DNA of 64,000 bases from Corylus avellana (taxonomy: Eukaryota > Streptophyta > Magnoliopsida > Fagales > Betulaceae), in NCBI RefSeq assembly GCF_901000735.1, contig NC_081545.1, positions 26,875,513 to 26,939,512 of the forward strand, read 5' to 3'. Of the stretch, positions 1 through 11,800 are shown piece by piece (the first letter of the stretch is position 1; each line of letters begins with the position of its first letter). The position numbers and the translations under genes are program-made. The notes beneath the pieces are model-generated. The model was not told where the DNA came from. It ran no database searches and saw only the letters and a program-made list of their open reading frames with translations.

Positions 1-3000
1 CCTTGAAAGGATGGCATCCATACTTGAGCAAATCGATACTCCAGTAGCATCAAATTCTGCTTTTGGGCCGTATTTGCTCCAGAACGGAGAAGAAAATATT
101 GGCCAGTTTCTTTATTCTGAAGGAATGGAATACCTCATGTGGAACACTTATGATGTCCACTTCTACTCGTCTTTTGCACTACTCATGTTATTCCCAAAAC
201 TTGAACTTAGCATCCAAAGAGACTTTGCAGCAGCAGTATTGATGCATGATCCTGATAGGATGAAGACTATGTTTGATGGAAAGTGGGTTACACGAAAGGT
301 TCTTGGTGCTGTTCCCCATGATATTGGGCTCAATGACCCTTGGTTTGAAGTAAATTCTTATAATTTGCATAATACAGATAGGTGGAAGGACTTGAATTCT
401 AAGTTTGTTCTCCAAGTTTACAGGGATATGGTTGCTACCGGTGACAAAAATTTTGCACAAGCTGTTTGGCCCTCAGTCTATGTTGCGATGGCTTATATGG
501 ATCAGTTTGATAAGGATGGAGATGGGATGATTGAGAATGAAGGTTTCCCTGATCAGACTTATGATATATGGTCTGCTAGTGGTGTGAGTGCATATTCTGG
601 GGGGCTTTGGGTGGCAGCCCTCCAGGCTGCTTCAGCCATGGCAACCGAAGTAGGCGATAAAGCATCTGCAAATTACTTTTGGGTTAAGTATCAAAAGGCA
701 AAAGCTGTATATGACACGTTATGGAATGGTTCTTACTTTAATTATGACAACAGTGGTGGTGTTTCGAGTGCATCTATTCAGGCTGATCAATTGGCTGGAC
801 AATGGTGAGTACATTATCTTATATGTGAAGCAAGCTTATACAGAAACATAAAGGAAAAATATCATACTGGTGATTGCATGATATGTGTGAGCTGTGGTAT
901 TAGCTATATGATTGGTATCACAGGGTAATTTCAACCCTAAACTAAATAGAACACAGATTATTGTTTCTCTGATGATTCTCTTTGTAGATGAGGACTTACA
1001 TATATAGTGTAGCATGGCAATGGCATTTGTTGGCTGTTTTTTTAGGAAGGTGAATGTTGGGAGGATTTCCTGCAATGTTCACTTTCCATGTGTGCTGAGT
1101 GTGTTGTCTTGCCTTATTTGTTGCCTTGGTGGTTAATGAATATGTTAGGAAGAGAAGCACCAAGGGAATCAACAAAGAGTAAGCTAATGGCATTTATTGC
1201 CTTATCCTTCACATGCTCTATAGACCATTCCTCTCACTGCTCCCCCCCACTTGACTGCATCTTGCACACCCCAACCTGTTATTCCTATTGGCATCATTGA
1301 TGGTCCGTCTAAATCTTTGTAGTCACTTATTTCTAATTTTGGTTCAGTTTGTCAGTTTTTTATATTGCTTTTCTATCTTTATCCCAATCTTTCTTCTTAA
1401 TCAACTAATAAGCTCAGCTTGCTACGATTATAATTATGATTTATGAACCTTTATGTTTGCTCATGTTCTGCTTTATAAATCATGGCTAATCCACCACTGG
1501 CCTCGTGCTCTGATGTGATCTATTTTATGGAGAAGTTTTGATGGTTCGAAGCCCTTGACTGTTGGCTCGAACAATTACCACATGGTTTACAGATCATCTT
1601 CAAGGTTGACCAAAGAGCTCATAGCTTGTTTTACTTACCATTAAATTTGGTGGGAATCTTTTCTCTGGTTTTCAAGAAAAGTGTCCAGGAATAATAACTG
1701 CTACTTCCATTACTGTTGTGCTTGTAGCCTTAGTTTATTAAAGAGAACTTTCCACTACTTATAAATGTCAGAGAGAGATATCATCTCCACTGGTATAAGA
1801 CTGACTATACCAACCCCATTCAAATCATGTGAACTTTTCAATGGCATGTATTGCCTGATCCATTTTGAGGAGTTGTCTGGTCTTTCTCCCAACCCGGGGA
1901 AGAGCAGTTTATTTACTTGTGGTGTTGACAACAATACTAAGGATTCTTTGTTGGGAGTCCAGGGGTTCAAAGAGGGGTCTCTTCCCGTGAGGTACATTGG
2001 GGTCTTCTCTTTCATAATCAAAACCAACAGGGCTGCAAATATGTGTCTCCTTCCAATGTTATGGACTTCACTACAAAATTATTGCATAAGTATGATCAAA
2101 TTCAATGCTCATTCCAGCTAAAAAATATGTTACACCAAGAAGTGAATCATTATCACAGTTTTCTTATTCTTTTTTTGAACGATTGTGATATCAGCTTCTT
2201 TGAAATTTAGGCATGGACTTATTATTACCTAACATTATAGGTATGCTATAGCATGTGGTCTTTCTCCAATTGCCGACGAAGACAAGGTAAGGAGAGCACT
2301 TGAGAAGGTCTATAATTTCAATGTCTTAAAGGTGAAGGGAGGGATGCGTGGGGCAGTGAATGGGATGCTGCCTGATGGAAGGGTTGATACGTCAGTATTG
2401 CAATCAAGAGAAATATGGGCTGGAGTTACATATGCTGTTGCTGCTGCAATGATTCAGGAAGAAATGGTGGAAATGGCATTTCAGACTGCAGTAGGTGTCC
2501 ATGAAATAGCCTGGTCCCAACAAGGTTCTGGGTAAGTTAAGTTTTCTTCTTGAGTTGCTAACTCGTTCCTGATATAAAGTAGGAATTTTTGCTTCTGCTC
2601 TATCTACTCAACATTATATAAAGTTTTGTGGGAAACTAGTATTTGGAATGAGAAAATCAAAAGAAAATGTGAAAAAATAAAATTCCCATCTTTCTTTCCT
2701 CCACCCATCAATTTTTCAGTACCAATTAGAAACTTGATAACGCAATAGAAAGGACAATCCTAGCATACCTCAGATTCCCATTCAGACGCCCACTTGGGCT
2801 GTAAAACCCATGGTAATCCTGCTTCTTGGGAAAGGAAGATTTTTATCTCTTTTGCAAAGTATTTCCAACCTCAATGGTTCATTCTATTTAACAAAAGATA
2901 CCCATGATTAGTAGTTCTTCTTAATGGAAAAAGAATGTGTACCTGCCAAGGAAAGTAGTATTAATGCATTTTTCATTTAGGCAAGCCATTGTCTCTTTGT

Positions 3001-3842
3001 ACACAACCAATAATTTGGAATTTTTTGCTACATCTTAAAATACTATCAGATGGTCCGATATCTTTATATGTTTAATGTCTACTTTATGAAGCTATAGATG
3101 GTAACAGCATGGAGTCTATAGCACTTGAGAAGTAAATTTTGGTCTGGAGTATGCAAAAGGCAGTTTTGTAGGACAGAATTTCACAGCAATAGCAGAGCTG
3201 AATCAGCTGATAAAACAGCTTGTTTAATATCCTTTTCCAATACTGTAAATCAAACTGACAAGTTATTCTATACATATATTACTTTTAATCAAAGCTTTTT
3301 CTTATGTTCATATTATCCTTCGAAGTTAAACATGGCAAAAATGTGGTTACAGTATTACTTGTGATTCAATATATAGTCTTATTCTCAACATAGAAATCAA
3401 TTATAAGATACATAAATCAATGATGCTCATATTACTAGCTAGAACATAAATTCTAGGCAAGACCACTGCAGAGATTGGATCTATATCTGTTCCTTCCTTA
3501 TCCTCAATCTATGGATCTCCCATTTGCAGTTGACTTACACTTATTTCTGGTCACAGTTTTTCTTTTCAAACACCAGAAGCCTGGACCACCACCGATGAGT
3601 ACAGATCTCTCGGTTACATGCGGCCGCTGGCCATATGGGCAATGCAGTGGGCGCTGACAAAGCCAAAGCTCTTTAAACCAGAGCTCATACATGAAGAAGT
3701 AAGTGAGCATGGCCATGCATACTCTGGGCACCATGCAGGGTTTGCACAAGTTGCACGCCTTCTAAAGTTGCCCAAGGAGGAAGATGCTAAGAGTTTGCTA
3801 CAAGTTATTTATGATTTCACTTGCAGGAGATTCTCATTCTAA
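1..3842 (+). CDS. GBA2: Non-lysosomal glucosylceramidase (GBA2-like, GH116), 3' part
   Basis: This is the C-terminal half of a non-lysosomal glucosylceramidase, which cleaves glucosylceramide to glucose and ceramide at membranes facing the cytosol. Three exons are visible: <2-804, 2241-2531 and 3557-3842, giving 459 residues with a TAA stop at 3840-3842. All junctions are GT-AG and keep the frame (the W of GQWYA spans the first intron). The catalytic (alpha/alpha)6 barrel is recognisable from [47 protein letters not shown] and [12 protein letters not shown]. By family knowledge the acid/base Asp lies in the PDQTYD block; the nucleophile Glu should lie upstream, outside the window. Codons before the first ATG (11) stay open in the same frame, so the gene continues leftwards and that ATG is not the start. 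Intron 1 holds a LINE fragment. A possible poly(A) signal (AATAAA) is at 4091. Confidence 0.93.
1850..2035 (+). mobile_element. LINE reverse-transcriptase fragment in GBA2 intron 1
   Basis: Translation reads [17 protein letters not shown], then [11 protein letters not shown], which is the typical L1-type plant reverse transcriptase segment downstream of the FADD motif. Reading is open from about 1765 to 2121, but only this core is convincing. It has no LINE ends, so it is an old fragment in the sense orientation of the host gene. Confidence 0.75.
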
Positions 3843-4427
3843 TTGCAGAAAATATTTCCCAACTCGAGATTTGATTAAAAGTGGTGATTATATATTAATA
3901 CAAAACTGATTGGGGTGTGTATATCAAAAGGTTATAGATATATAATTATGATCAAAGAATGATGAGAGAGGCTGATTTCAAGTGGAGAAAGAAAGGAAGT
4001 TGTATCAGACGAATATTTATGGTGTATGTTGTTGGATTAGCTTTTGGATTTTATTGGAAGCATTTTTTGGATTTTGTTGAATCTGTAAAAAATAAAAAAT
4101 AATAATTAATTAATTAATTTTCTGTCAAATCATCAAGTTAGTTGTATACAAATAGGATAGCAGTCTATTAAATAATATTACACTTAAGAATAATGTTGTA
4201 TACTCAATTCTCATCACACTTTCATACAACTGGATTGATGTGACAGTGCCTATAAGCTCTTGCATCAGCCTTTATTAAAAAAGAGAAAAAAAAAAAATCT
4301 AAGGCGCATTGGAACATTAACCCAATTGTTATTTAATAGTTAACCACCTTTTAGATAAGCACTTGTTAAAAAAAAGAATTAAGAGCTGTATTTCACTACC
4401 ATATCAATATATCATCAACTGTCTTTA
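3843..4427. other. 3' flank of the glucosylceramidase gene
   Basis: AT-rich sequence holding the probable 3' UTR and possible poly(A) signals (AATAAA at 4091). I see no gene here. Confidence 0.5.
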
Positions 4428-4429
4428 AG

Positions 4430-4524
4430 GGATAGTTCAATCGGCTAGGAACCACACCTCATAAAATGAGCGTCACTAGTTTGAATCCCCTTTCTTGTGC
4501 GGACATGTAAAAAAAAAAAAAAAA
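4430..4524 (+). mobile_element. tRNA-derived SINE
   Basis: A short element begins GGGATAGTTCAATCGG (A-box-like), has AGTTTGAATCC about 45 bases later (B-box-like), and ends in a run of about 17 A. This is the usual layout of plant tRNA-derived SINEs. The sequence after the A tail (CATCATAAAC) loosely resembles that before the element (CATCAACTGT), so the target-site duplication is uncertain. Confidence 0.7.
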
Positions 4525-4922
4525 CATCATAAACTTTTATATAAATTTTATAACAGCATACTAAATAACATTACTCATAATTTTTGAACCTTATATAATA
4601 CACAACACTCCCACAAAATTTTGGGAGAATTTAAAGCTTTTTCATTAATTTGCAAGTCGTGTCTATGTTCAACTCGAGTACTCGACATACAAAAAAGTTA
4701 ATATATTACACTTGTTTAAATTGAAAATTTTAAATTTTAAATCACTCAAATTTTCAATTTGGCGGTTCATCTCTACGCGACATGAAACTAGTAAAGACAT
4801 AATTTTGTTATTTAATTATTTAAGTTGTTTGACTTTCCACACATGTTGCCTTTTCTTCTTTGCTCCATGCAGTACTTCCTTTCTTGCTTGATTTCTCCTC
4901 TGATCAATCCACTTGCTCCTGG

Positions 4923-4972
4923 AAGTTTAATTAACACCCATTAGCACTTACAAGTTTAATTAACACCCATTA
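4923..4972. repeat. 21-bp direct repeat, period 29
   Basis: AAGTTTAATTAACACCCATTA occurs twice, at 4923-4943 and 4952-4972, with eight unrelated bases between the copies. It lies immediately beside the hAT-like element and may record a repair or slippage event at that insertion. Confidence 0.85.
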
Positions 4973-4974
4973 AC

Positions 4975-5511
4975 TAGGGCCGGCTAGACCACTAGGCGAG
5001 TGAGGAGCTCGCCTAGGGCCCCGGATTAATAACGCCAAAAAAAAAAAAAAATTTGCCCAAATTTTTTTTTTAATATATATATATATTGTAATTTAAGGCC
5101 CTTTTTTTTTTAATTAGGCCTAATTTTTTTTTTAATAAAAACTTAAGGTCTCTAATCATGATAAGTAAATAATTTAAAAAATGCCTCAATTTAATAAGGT
5201 CCCAATATAATAAGCTCATGGTAAACTAAGACTAATTAACCAAGAAAAACAAATATCCTTATACTTAAAAAGAATCTATCTACCTATGCATCCGAAATTA
5301 TTTGATATTGAAAGATCATTTTAACCCTACCTAACCACCCACCCACTTTCTCTCTTTTCTTCTCTACTACCAACAGTCTCTCCTCTTATCTTCTTTTTTC
5401 TCTTTCCTTAGTTTCACTCAAAACAGAACGTGATGGAGAGATATTAAGCGAGAGAGAGAGAGAGGCTAGGTGAGAGAGAGAGAAACATGTGTATCAATAA
5501 GGTAAGGATTC

Positions 5512-5550
<39 letters not shown>

Positions 5551-5867
5551 ATTATTTTTTTGTAATGTTTATTTCTGTGCTTGATTTTTCTTGTGGGTTT
5601 TGTATGAGTTTTTGTCAATTTTTTTGGTGGGTTTTGTTTAAAACAGGTGTATCAAAGAGGTAAGGATTCATAAAAACAAATAAAAAAATTGATTTTTTTA
5701 TTGTTGTGTTTATTTTTGTAAGGATTAATAAAAATGAATACTCTAAATATAATAATAATATTAAAATAAATATTATTTAATTAATATATAAATATTAAAA
5801 AATAATAATAAAGCCCCATTTAAAAATTTCGCCAAAGAGTCCAAAAAAAAACATAGAGCCGGCTCTG
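4975..5867. mobile_element. hAT-like non-autonomous DNA element
   Basis: The ends are inverted: TAGGGCCGGCTAG at the left and, read in reverse, CAGAGCCGGCTCTA at the right. The left end continues into a GGCCCC motif and long A/T-rich runs, with an (AT)n microsatellite at about 5513-5546. There is no transposase. The terminal sequence resembles hAT-type ends, but I could not find a clean 8-bp duplication, so the family call is tentative. It abuts and truncates the kelch-like remnant on its right. Confidence 0.5.
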
Positions 5868-6800
5868 CTAATTAACAGCACTGTCATTCTTATGTGCACA
5901 TCAAAGGGGAAAGCAAGAAACTCACAGTAAAGGCACTCAATAATACTTCTTACTTCCCACGCAACCGATATGTCCAATTTGTTGGTCCCAGGAAAATAAG
6001 AGATATCAAGTGCAACGCAGTGAAGATAACCATAGGGTGAAAGATAACTATCCGCTGTAGTTTGCAAGAGGCAGAACCTCTGATTCTCTAAATGGAAAAG
6101 GCGAGGAAGTGAGTGACAGCATTCATCATCAACCAACGAAATTCCGAGACCCTTAAGACGCCCTTCTAGCCGCACATCCAAGTCTAAATCGCAAGCAAGA
6201 TGATCTCATTATTTGTGCGAGTGCTTGTGACCCAGTAGAAAGTATTATGTAGAGTCACCGTCCATTGAAAATCCTCTGTAGGGTAGTCACGGTGGATGAT
6301 GCGCTCAGCAGGCTCAAGCATTTCCCAATATTGATGCTGCACATTATATGTAAAAAACGTTGCAGTGTATGAACGCAAAGCAGGGAAAGCTACAACAATC
6401 CTGTTTGGATTCTCAAGAGCCTGCAGAAATTAGTGTACATCTTCTCGAATCATAGGCAGTACGAGGTAAGGCTTCATAGGGATAGGGAGGATCAGGTAAG
6501 GCTTCCCATTGTCCATTATTATCGGCCGGATCAAAAACCTCACCCCACCAGGCAATATGCGAAATATGGCTACCGCATAAATTTTCTAGGTGACCAGAAA
6601 AAACATAAATCTTCGCGAGAGCGGAATCTGGGAGAAATCATCGGAGAAACAGTGTCCCAACTGTATGCGCAACGAGAGGGGGTAACGTCTAATTTGGAGA
6701 CGTCGCTGAGACAGTTGAAATGACCGCCCACCAAAACAGTACACGATGGAGCCTAGGGCTGCAAAGCCGACACGGGGAGTGAGCCATCCCAAAACGAAGT
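5868..6800 (-). pseudogene. Kelch-like protein remnant, frameshifted
   Basis: Read on the minus strand, three frames carry kelch-like blades: GSIVYCFGG (about 6740), DVSKLDV then SWDTVSPMISPRF after a 1-base frame change, WGEVFDPADNNGQWEALPDPP (about 6490), then SYTATFFTYNVQHQYWEML, FQWTVTLHNTFYWVTS and YLHCVALDIS. The GG followed by hydrophobic residues and a spaced W is the kelch signature. At least one frameshift and one in-frame stop interrupt it, and the 3' end is cut by the hAT-like element. No F-box is visible. It follows the DUF4283 open frame on the same strand. It could be a broken kelch gene or part of a captured composite. Confidence 0.6.
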
Positions 6801-6808
6801 GATCGGGT

Positions 6809-7330
6809 TCAGGGCAGGGTTAGCCATCCCGGAAGAGTCAACAAGATAATTAACGCTGTACCAAGCATATGCGATGGTCGATACTCCGACGACCCCTCTA
6901 GACTCACACAGAAGACAAAGTTGTTATTACGAGGAGAAAATACCGAGGGTATTTTCGATTGCATCTGATGTACATGAATCCAGAATGGGCACGTGGAGAG
7001 CTCTATTTCATCAAGGGCCAGATGAGGAGACCAAGGTTGCAAAAGGAGAGACCCACATATATTCCAAGGCCCTTGTTGTAGTATACGGTCCACATGAGCT
7101 TGGAGAGGCACTGTGATAAGGAATTTATTTGGTGCTAGCACTTCCAAAGAAAGTGGAGCAGCAAAATCCCGGACAGATATCATAGTAGCCCGAACAAGTT
7201 GAGAGTCCAGTGGTTTAAGTGCGACAAGTTTACCTATAAGAGCAAACCCCTCTTGGTGTGGTGGGGCTTCCGGATAATTCCAACCAAGGGCTGCAGTTTC
7301 GTCTATTAGTGCTTGTAGAGAAGGATCCAT
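6809..7330 (-). CDS. DUF4283-domain protein, partial or composite
   Basis: A 173-residue open frame starts at an ATG at 7330. Residues about 25-120 match the DUF4283 pattern: EGFALIGKLVALKPL, FLITVPLQAHVDRILQQGPWNI, and ELSTCPFWIHVH. In plants this domain is typical of LINE-associated or domesticated-transposon proteins, usually followed by a CCHC zinc knuckle; here no knuckle follows and the reading runs towards the kelch-like remnant. Its function is unknown. A TATA-like box (TATATAA, 7468-7474, minus) precedes the ATG by about 140 bases. It is likely transposon-derived, and whether it is expressed cannot be told. Confidence 0.55.
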   Translation of the reverse strand: MDPSLQALIDETAALGWNYPEAPPHQEGFALIGKLVALKPLDSQLVRATMISVRDFAAPLSLEVLAPNKFLITVPLQAHVDRILQQGPWNICGSLLLQPWSPHLALDEIELSTCPFWIHVHQMQSKIPSVFSPRNNNFVFCVSLEGSSEYRPSHMLGTALIILLTLPGWLTLP

Positions 7331-7467
7331 TAGGTAATAGATATGGTTAAAACAGAGAAAAAGTATGGAAGTGAGGATATCGATGATGGTGGATAGTGCT
7401 CTGAACAGGGTACTATTATGCCTTGATAGACAAAAGTCTGGAGGAGAGAGAGGGCAGACGCGGGGAG

Positions 7468-7474
7468 TTATATA
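7468..7474 (-). promoter_or_regulatory. TATA-like box of the DUF4283 frame
   Basis: Minus-strand TATATAA is followed by a GC-richer stretch and a pyrimidine-rich leader (CTCTCTCTCC), a layout common in plant core promoters. The DUF4283 ATG lies about 140 bases downstream. Confidence 0.4.
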
Positions 7475-7949
7475 GGGAGAAAAGGGGAGGGAACGGTAAG
7501 ATTTAATTGATACGAGAGGAAAAAAAAAACAATAAAAATGTTTTGTATAAAAAAATGAAAAAATTTATTTTGTAGTAATTTTTTTATTTAAATAATAATA
7601 AAAAATTATTAATGTGATTTAAAAAATAACAATGTTTGGTCGATTTTGAGAAGACTTTTTTTTTGATTTTTGGGTCCGGTTTGGCCCGCCATTTGCCAAA
7701 CATAACCAATCTTATTCCTAGTGAGACTAGGAGTGAGAATAAGCCCTAAAAGAGGAATTTGGATCCCCTCCATTAGTGGGAAAAGATTCTTCAATTGTAA
7801 ATCTTGTTTATCCCATCCAATCTCAACGGCCTACAGTCTTCATTAAAATATATATACTGTTTAAATATTATTTTAATCATATTTTATAATATTATAACAT
7901 TGACGTGCACACTCTTCATGCAAGCCGGTGTTCACTAAATTACTACTCT

Positions 7950-8003
7950 ATGCACAACACTCCCACTAATTTTTGGGAGAATTTAAAGCTTTTCATTAAT
8001 TTC
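7950..8003. repeat. Copy 2 of a ~54-bp dispersed repeat
   Basis: The sequence around CACAACACTCCCAC and GGGAGAATTTAAAGC repeats almost exactly at 4599-4652, in the same orientation. The two copies flank the DUF4283/kelch and hAT-like region. Confidence 0.75.
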
Positions 8004-8104
8004 TGGGTCTTGTCATTGTTTGACAAAATGCTCAACCCCACATAGAACAAGTTTTTTTATTTATTTATTTTTCTATTTCTAAAAGTTGAGTTTTGAAATT
8101 TATT

Positions 8105-8447
8105 GGGAAAAATTCACTTTTATCCCCTGAAATTTCATAAGTTTTTTAATTTGAACCTTAAAATTTAAAAATTGGCAATATATTCCCTTAATGTTTCAAA
8201 AATTTTCAATTCAAACCCTCCGGTACTGATTTCCGTCTAATTTTCGTCCAATTTAAAAATAAAATAAAAAAGCATCGAGGGTAGTTACATAATTTCAAAA
8301 AATTTCGTCTAATTTAACGGAAATTAATAACGGAATGTCTTAATTGAAAATTTTTGAAACATTATGAGGATACATTGTCAATTTTTAAACATTAAAATTC
8401 GAATTGAAAAATTCTTAAAATTTTAGGAGGTAAAGTGAATTTAACCC
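8105..8447. mobile_element. Mutator-type MITE (family A)
   Basis: A 343-bp palindromic element has inverted ends (GGGAAAAATTCACTTTTATC at the left, GGGTTAAATTCACTTTACC read in reverse at the right). It is flanked by 9-bp repeats AAATTTATT (8096-8104) and AAATTTAAA (8448-8456), which match at 7 of 9 positions. A 9-bp duplication with long terminal inverted repeats is the Mutator-like hallmark. Relatives are at 30304, 31914 and about 58640. Confidence 0.8.
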
Positions 8448-8867
8448 AAATTTAAACGAACTCATAACCATACTTTTAACTTCTTTTTTTTTCTTTTTTG
8501 GCAACTTAATCATTTTTATATTATTTTAAATTGTATTTATCATATATTTTGTATACATAAGAACATAATATATAATCAGAAAAAATATATTTTATTATTA
8601 CATTTCAATTCGGCCACTTAAAAATAATTTCCTCTCAAATTCGTACAGGAATTATAGTGACGATTGTGCAGCCGTCCAAATTAAACTGACGATTCAATAA
8701 ATCACAAAATTGTATCCTAAGTCGTCTTATGCCGCCTTAACAGATTTGAGGGTCGCGGCAACAATGTTAACGGCTTTGTAAAATTCGGAAATGCAGAAAC
8801 CACGACGCTTCCCTTGAAACTTGAAACTCATATCGTTGATCTTCCACAGAGTAAACAGAACAAGAAG

Positions 8868-11800
8868 ATGCAGGACGGGTCCATTGAGTCGAATTCCGAG
8901 TTCCGAGTGGGCCAGCGAGTCCACTCGGTCGGTGATCCACGCAGAACCGGGACGGTGAAATACGTGGGACCCATCCAGGGATACTCGGGCACGTGGGTGG
9001 GGGTGGACTGGGACTCCGGGGACGCCAAGCACGACGGCTCCGTCAACGGATTCCGATACTTCCGTGCCCGGTCGGACCGGTCCGGCTCGTTCGTGCGGGC
9101 TCATAGTCTGAGCCCGGGAATTTCGCTGCTCGAAGCTCTCCAGCTAAGATACCGTGGCCACTCCACCAAGGAAGAGGAAGGTATGCTTTGGTTTTCGTTT
9201 GTTTGTTTGGTTGCTGAGAGATCAGTGGAAAAGAAGGGAAAATGAGAGATGAAGAGAATTGATTTCGTCTGCTGGTTTCAAATGCGAAATGAGAATCTTG
9301 GTTTAAGTTGTTCGATTGTACAGGCGTTCTTGGTTGGACCTAGAATTTTTGTTTGGTTGCTGAGAAAATAGTGACGTAGAGTGGAAAATGAGAGAGAAAA
9401 TTGATTTTATTTTGGTTTCGAATTCGAAGTTACATTTTCGTGTTGTGCAGTGTGCGAAATGAGGTTCTTGGTTTAAGTTATGGCTTCAGTTACATTTGCA
9501 TTATGAATTATGATACAAACGAACTCACATTCGAAAATTGGTTTACAAGGGGAGGGTGCCCAAGAACTTATATACATATGATCGGGATCGCTTAAGCAAT
9601 GTGGGACACTTAGAATCGTAACATACCACTACACTTCCTAGCCAACGTCCACAACTGCCCACTTTATCGACATTGACTTGATGGTAGTAATTTATCTTTT
9701 GCTGATTCCACTCATTTACCAGTATTTAATGAGTTAACACTATGGCCATACATAGTCTCCACAAGTCGCGCCCAATCCCACACTCGAAGCGGTGGCTAGC
9801 TATTAAACTAAATGATCAAACCTTGGATACGACTCACCTTTAAAAACTGATTTGCAAGGGAAATGTGTCAAAGAGCTTATATACACACGGTTAGGATTGT
9901 ACTTTAACCATGTGAGATACTTAGAATCATAAGAAATTTTAGGTTGCATTTATTGGAGAAAAAAAAAAATTCATATAAAGAAATATGGCCTTAGTTTCTA
10001 TTTGTCTTTTTTGGTGTCTAAGAAAATGGTACAAAATAGGCCTAATGAGAGGTAAAGTTCTATTTTTGTTTCAAATGCATGTGGAAAGTATGAGTTCAAG
10101 TTATTTCTAGTTATTTGTTCAGCATGGCTGGAGTTCTACACCCTGTTTGGTTCACTTTCTACAAGAGAAAATTAAAAAGAAGAAAAAAGAAAAGAATAGA
10201 ATGTTATAATACTTCCTCCTGTTTGGTTACGAGGAGAAAATGGAAGGAAAATAAAGAGAAGAGAAGCGAAGATACTTTTGATAACTTCTTGTAACCAATT
10301 TTCACTTCAGATGTCACCTATTTTGAAGAGAAAATTTTGGTGGCCTCTAAGGAAATTTTTTGAATTGTTTTCCTCTCTCTTTTGTTTCCCTGCCCTTCTC
10401 ATTTACTGGACAAACAAAGGAAAGATGTAAATTTTCAAAATTTTGTCTTCTTTTGCTTTCTTTAGTGGTAAACCAAACATATGAGTAATTCTAGAAGTTC
10501 TACTTGTGTTACTCTTGTGTCCCTCCAACAATGAGGTGGCTTTTAAAATCACAATTTGATTAAAATCCAATAATGATCAATCACAAGTCCAGTGGTGATT
10601 TTAAGAGCCACATCATCCTTGGAGGGACACAAAAGTAACACAAGCTGGACTTGTAGCATTACTCCAAACATAGTGCTAGAAATACAAAAAAAAAAAAAAG
10701 GATAGGAAGTTCATGTTTTTCTTAATCAACAATTTGTTCTTTCTTTTGTAGTGCTGTTAGTATGAGAATACAGTATGAACTTGTAGTACAGTTTTTATGT
10801 TTAAAATTTCTTAGCATTGATTCTAGTTCAAATTTAAAGAATTGCTTGAACTTTTTTTTTAGTATGCAATGTTTTATAAGATTTTAGTAATTTTTAATTT
10901 ACTTCATAGCAAAATTCTTAAGGCTTAAATATTTTAGTAGAATTTCCAGTACAAATAATTTTCTTGGTGGAATTATTGAAAAATATTGGAAGTACCTCTT
11001 TTCTGTGTCTAGATTTTTTTGTTAAAGTATTTAATTGAATTTTTTTCTTGTGTTTTAGATTTATGAGTCCAAGGTTTCGAGTCCAAGGTGGATTCAGATT
11101 TGTACTTGCAGGATATTTAGAAAATGTATCTGATATGAAGTATTTTGTGAAAGTTTAAAGACCTGATTGGTCAATTTTTAGTTGGATATAAGTATTATTT
11201 AGAAAACTTTGGAAATTTAATTTGAATTTTGTGTTGATTGCTGTGCTGCAGATGATATGTATGTCCTATCAGCTAGCAACAAGCGTGTATCGATTCAACT
11301 TGTTGGTAAAGATAAAATTCAGGACAAGCTGAGTAGATTTGAGGAGTTAACCGGGGCATCACTATCTTATATGGATGTTAGTACTCCTGGAGTTCCATGT
11401 CAGATTGGTACAACTGTGCCAAGTAAGTTGGTTTTATGTTTCTTGCCCTCAAATATATGTTCTCTGGATATTCTGTAATCTTCCCCACTTCCCTTCTTAG
11501 AATTATTTTTTATCTTTTAGTTAAATCTGAATGGAATTTCATTTTTCACAGAATCATTATGGATTTAACTAAATAAGGGTTGACCGCATTAACAAAATTG
11601 AGGGTTGACCAATAAGCAAGACAGCAAATGAAACCCACATTTATGAGAATATTTATTTAGATTGTTCTAGCCACATCAGGACACACTCATTTTGACTTTT
11701 CAGATTCAGATGCCCGCAGTGAAGAAATAAGGAGATATTTCTATATTTAAATATCAGTTGAAAAAATCATAGGCAAATTCCTGGATTACCCAGTAAGAAT

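Noticed and set aside
8814..8867. An extended N-terminus for TFCE
   Set aside because: The frame is open but begins at TTG; the first ATG is at 8868 and gives the expected family length.
8727..9104. Minus-strand open frames opposite TFCE exon 1
   Set aside because: They overlap the CAP-Gly exon, which has clear homology on the plus strand.
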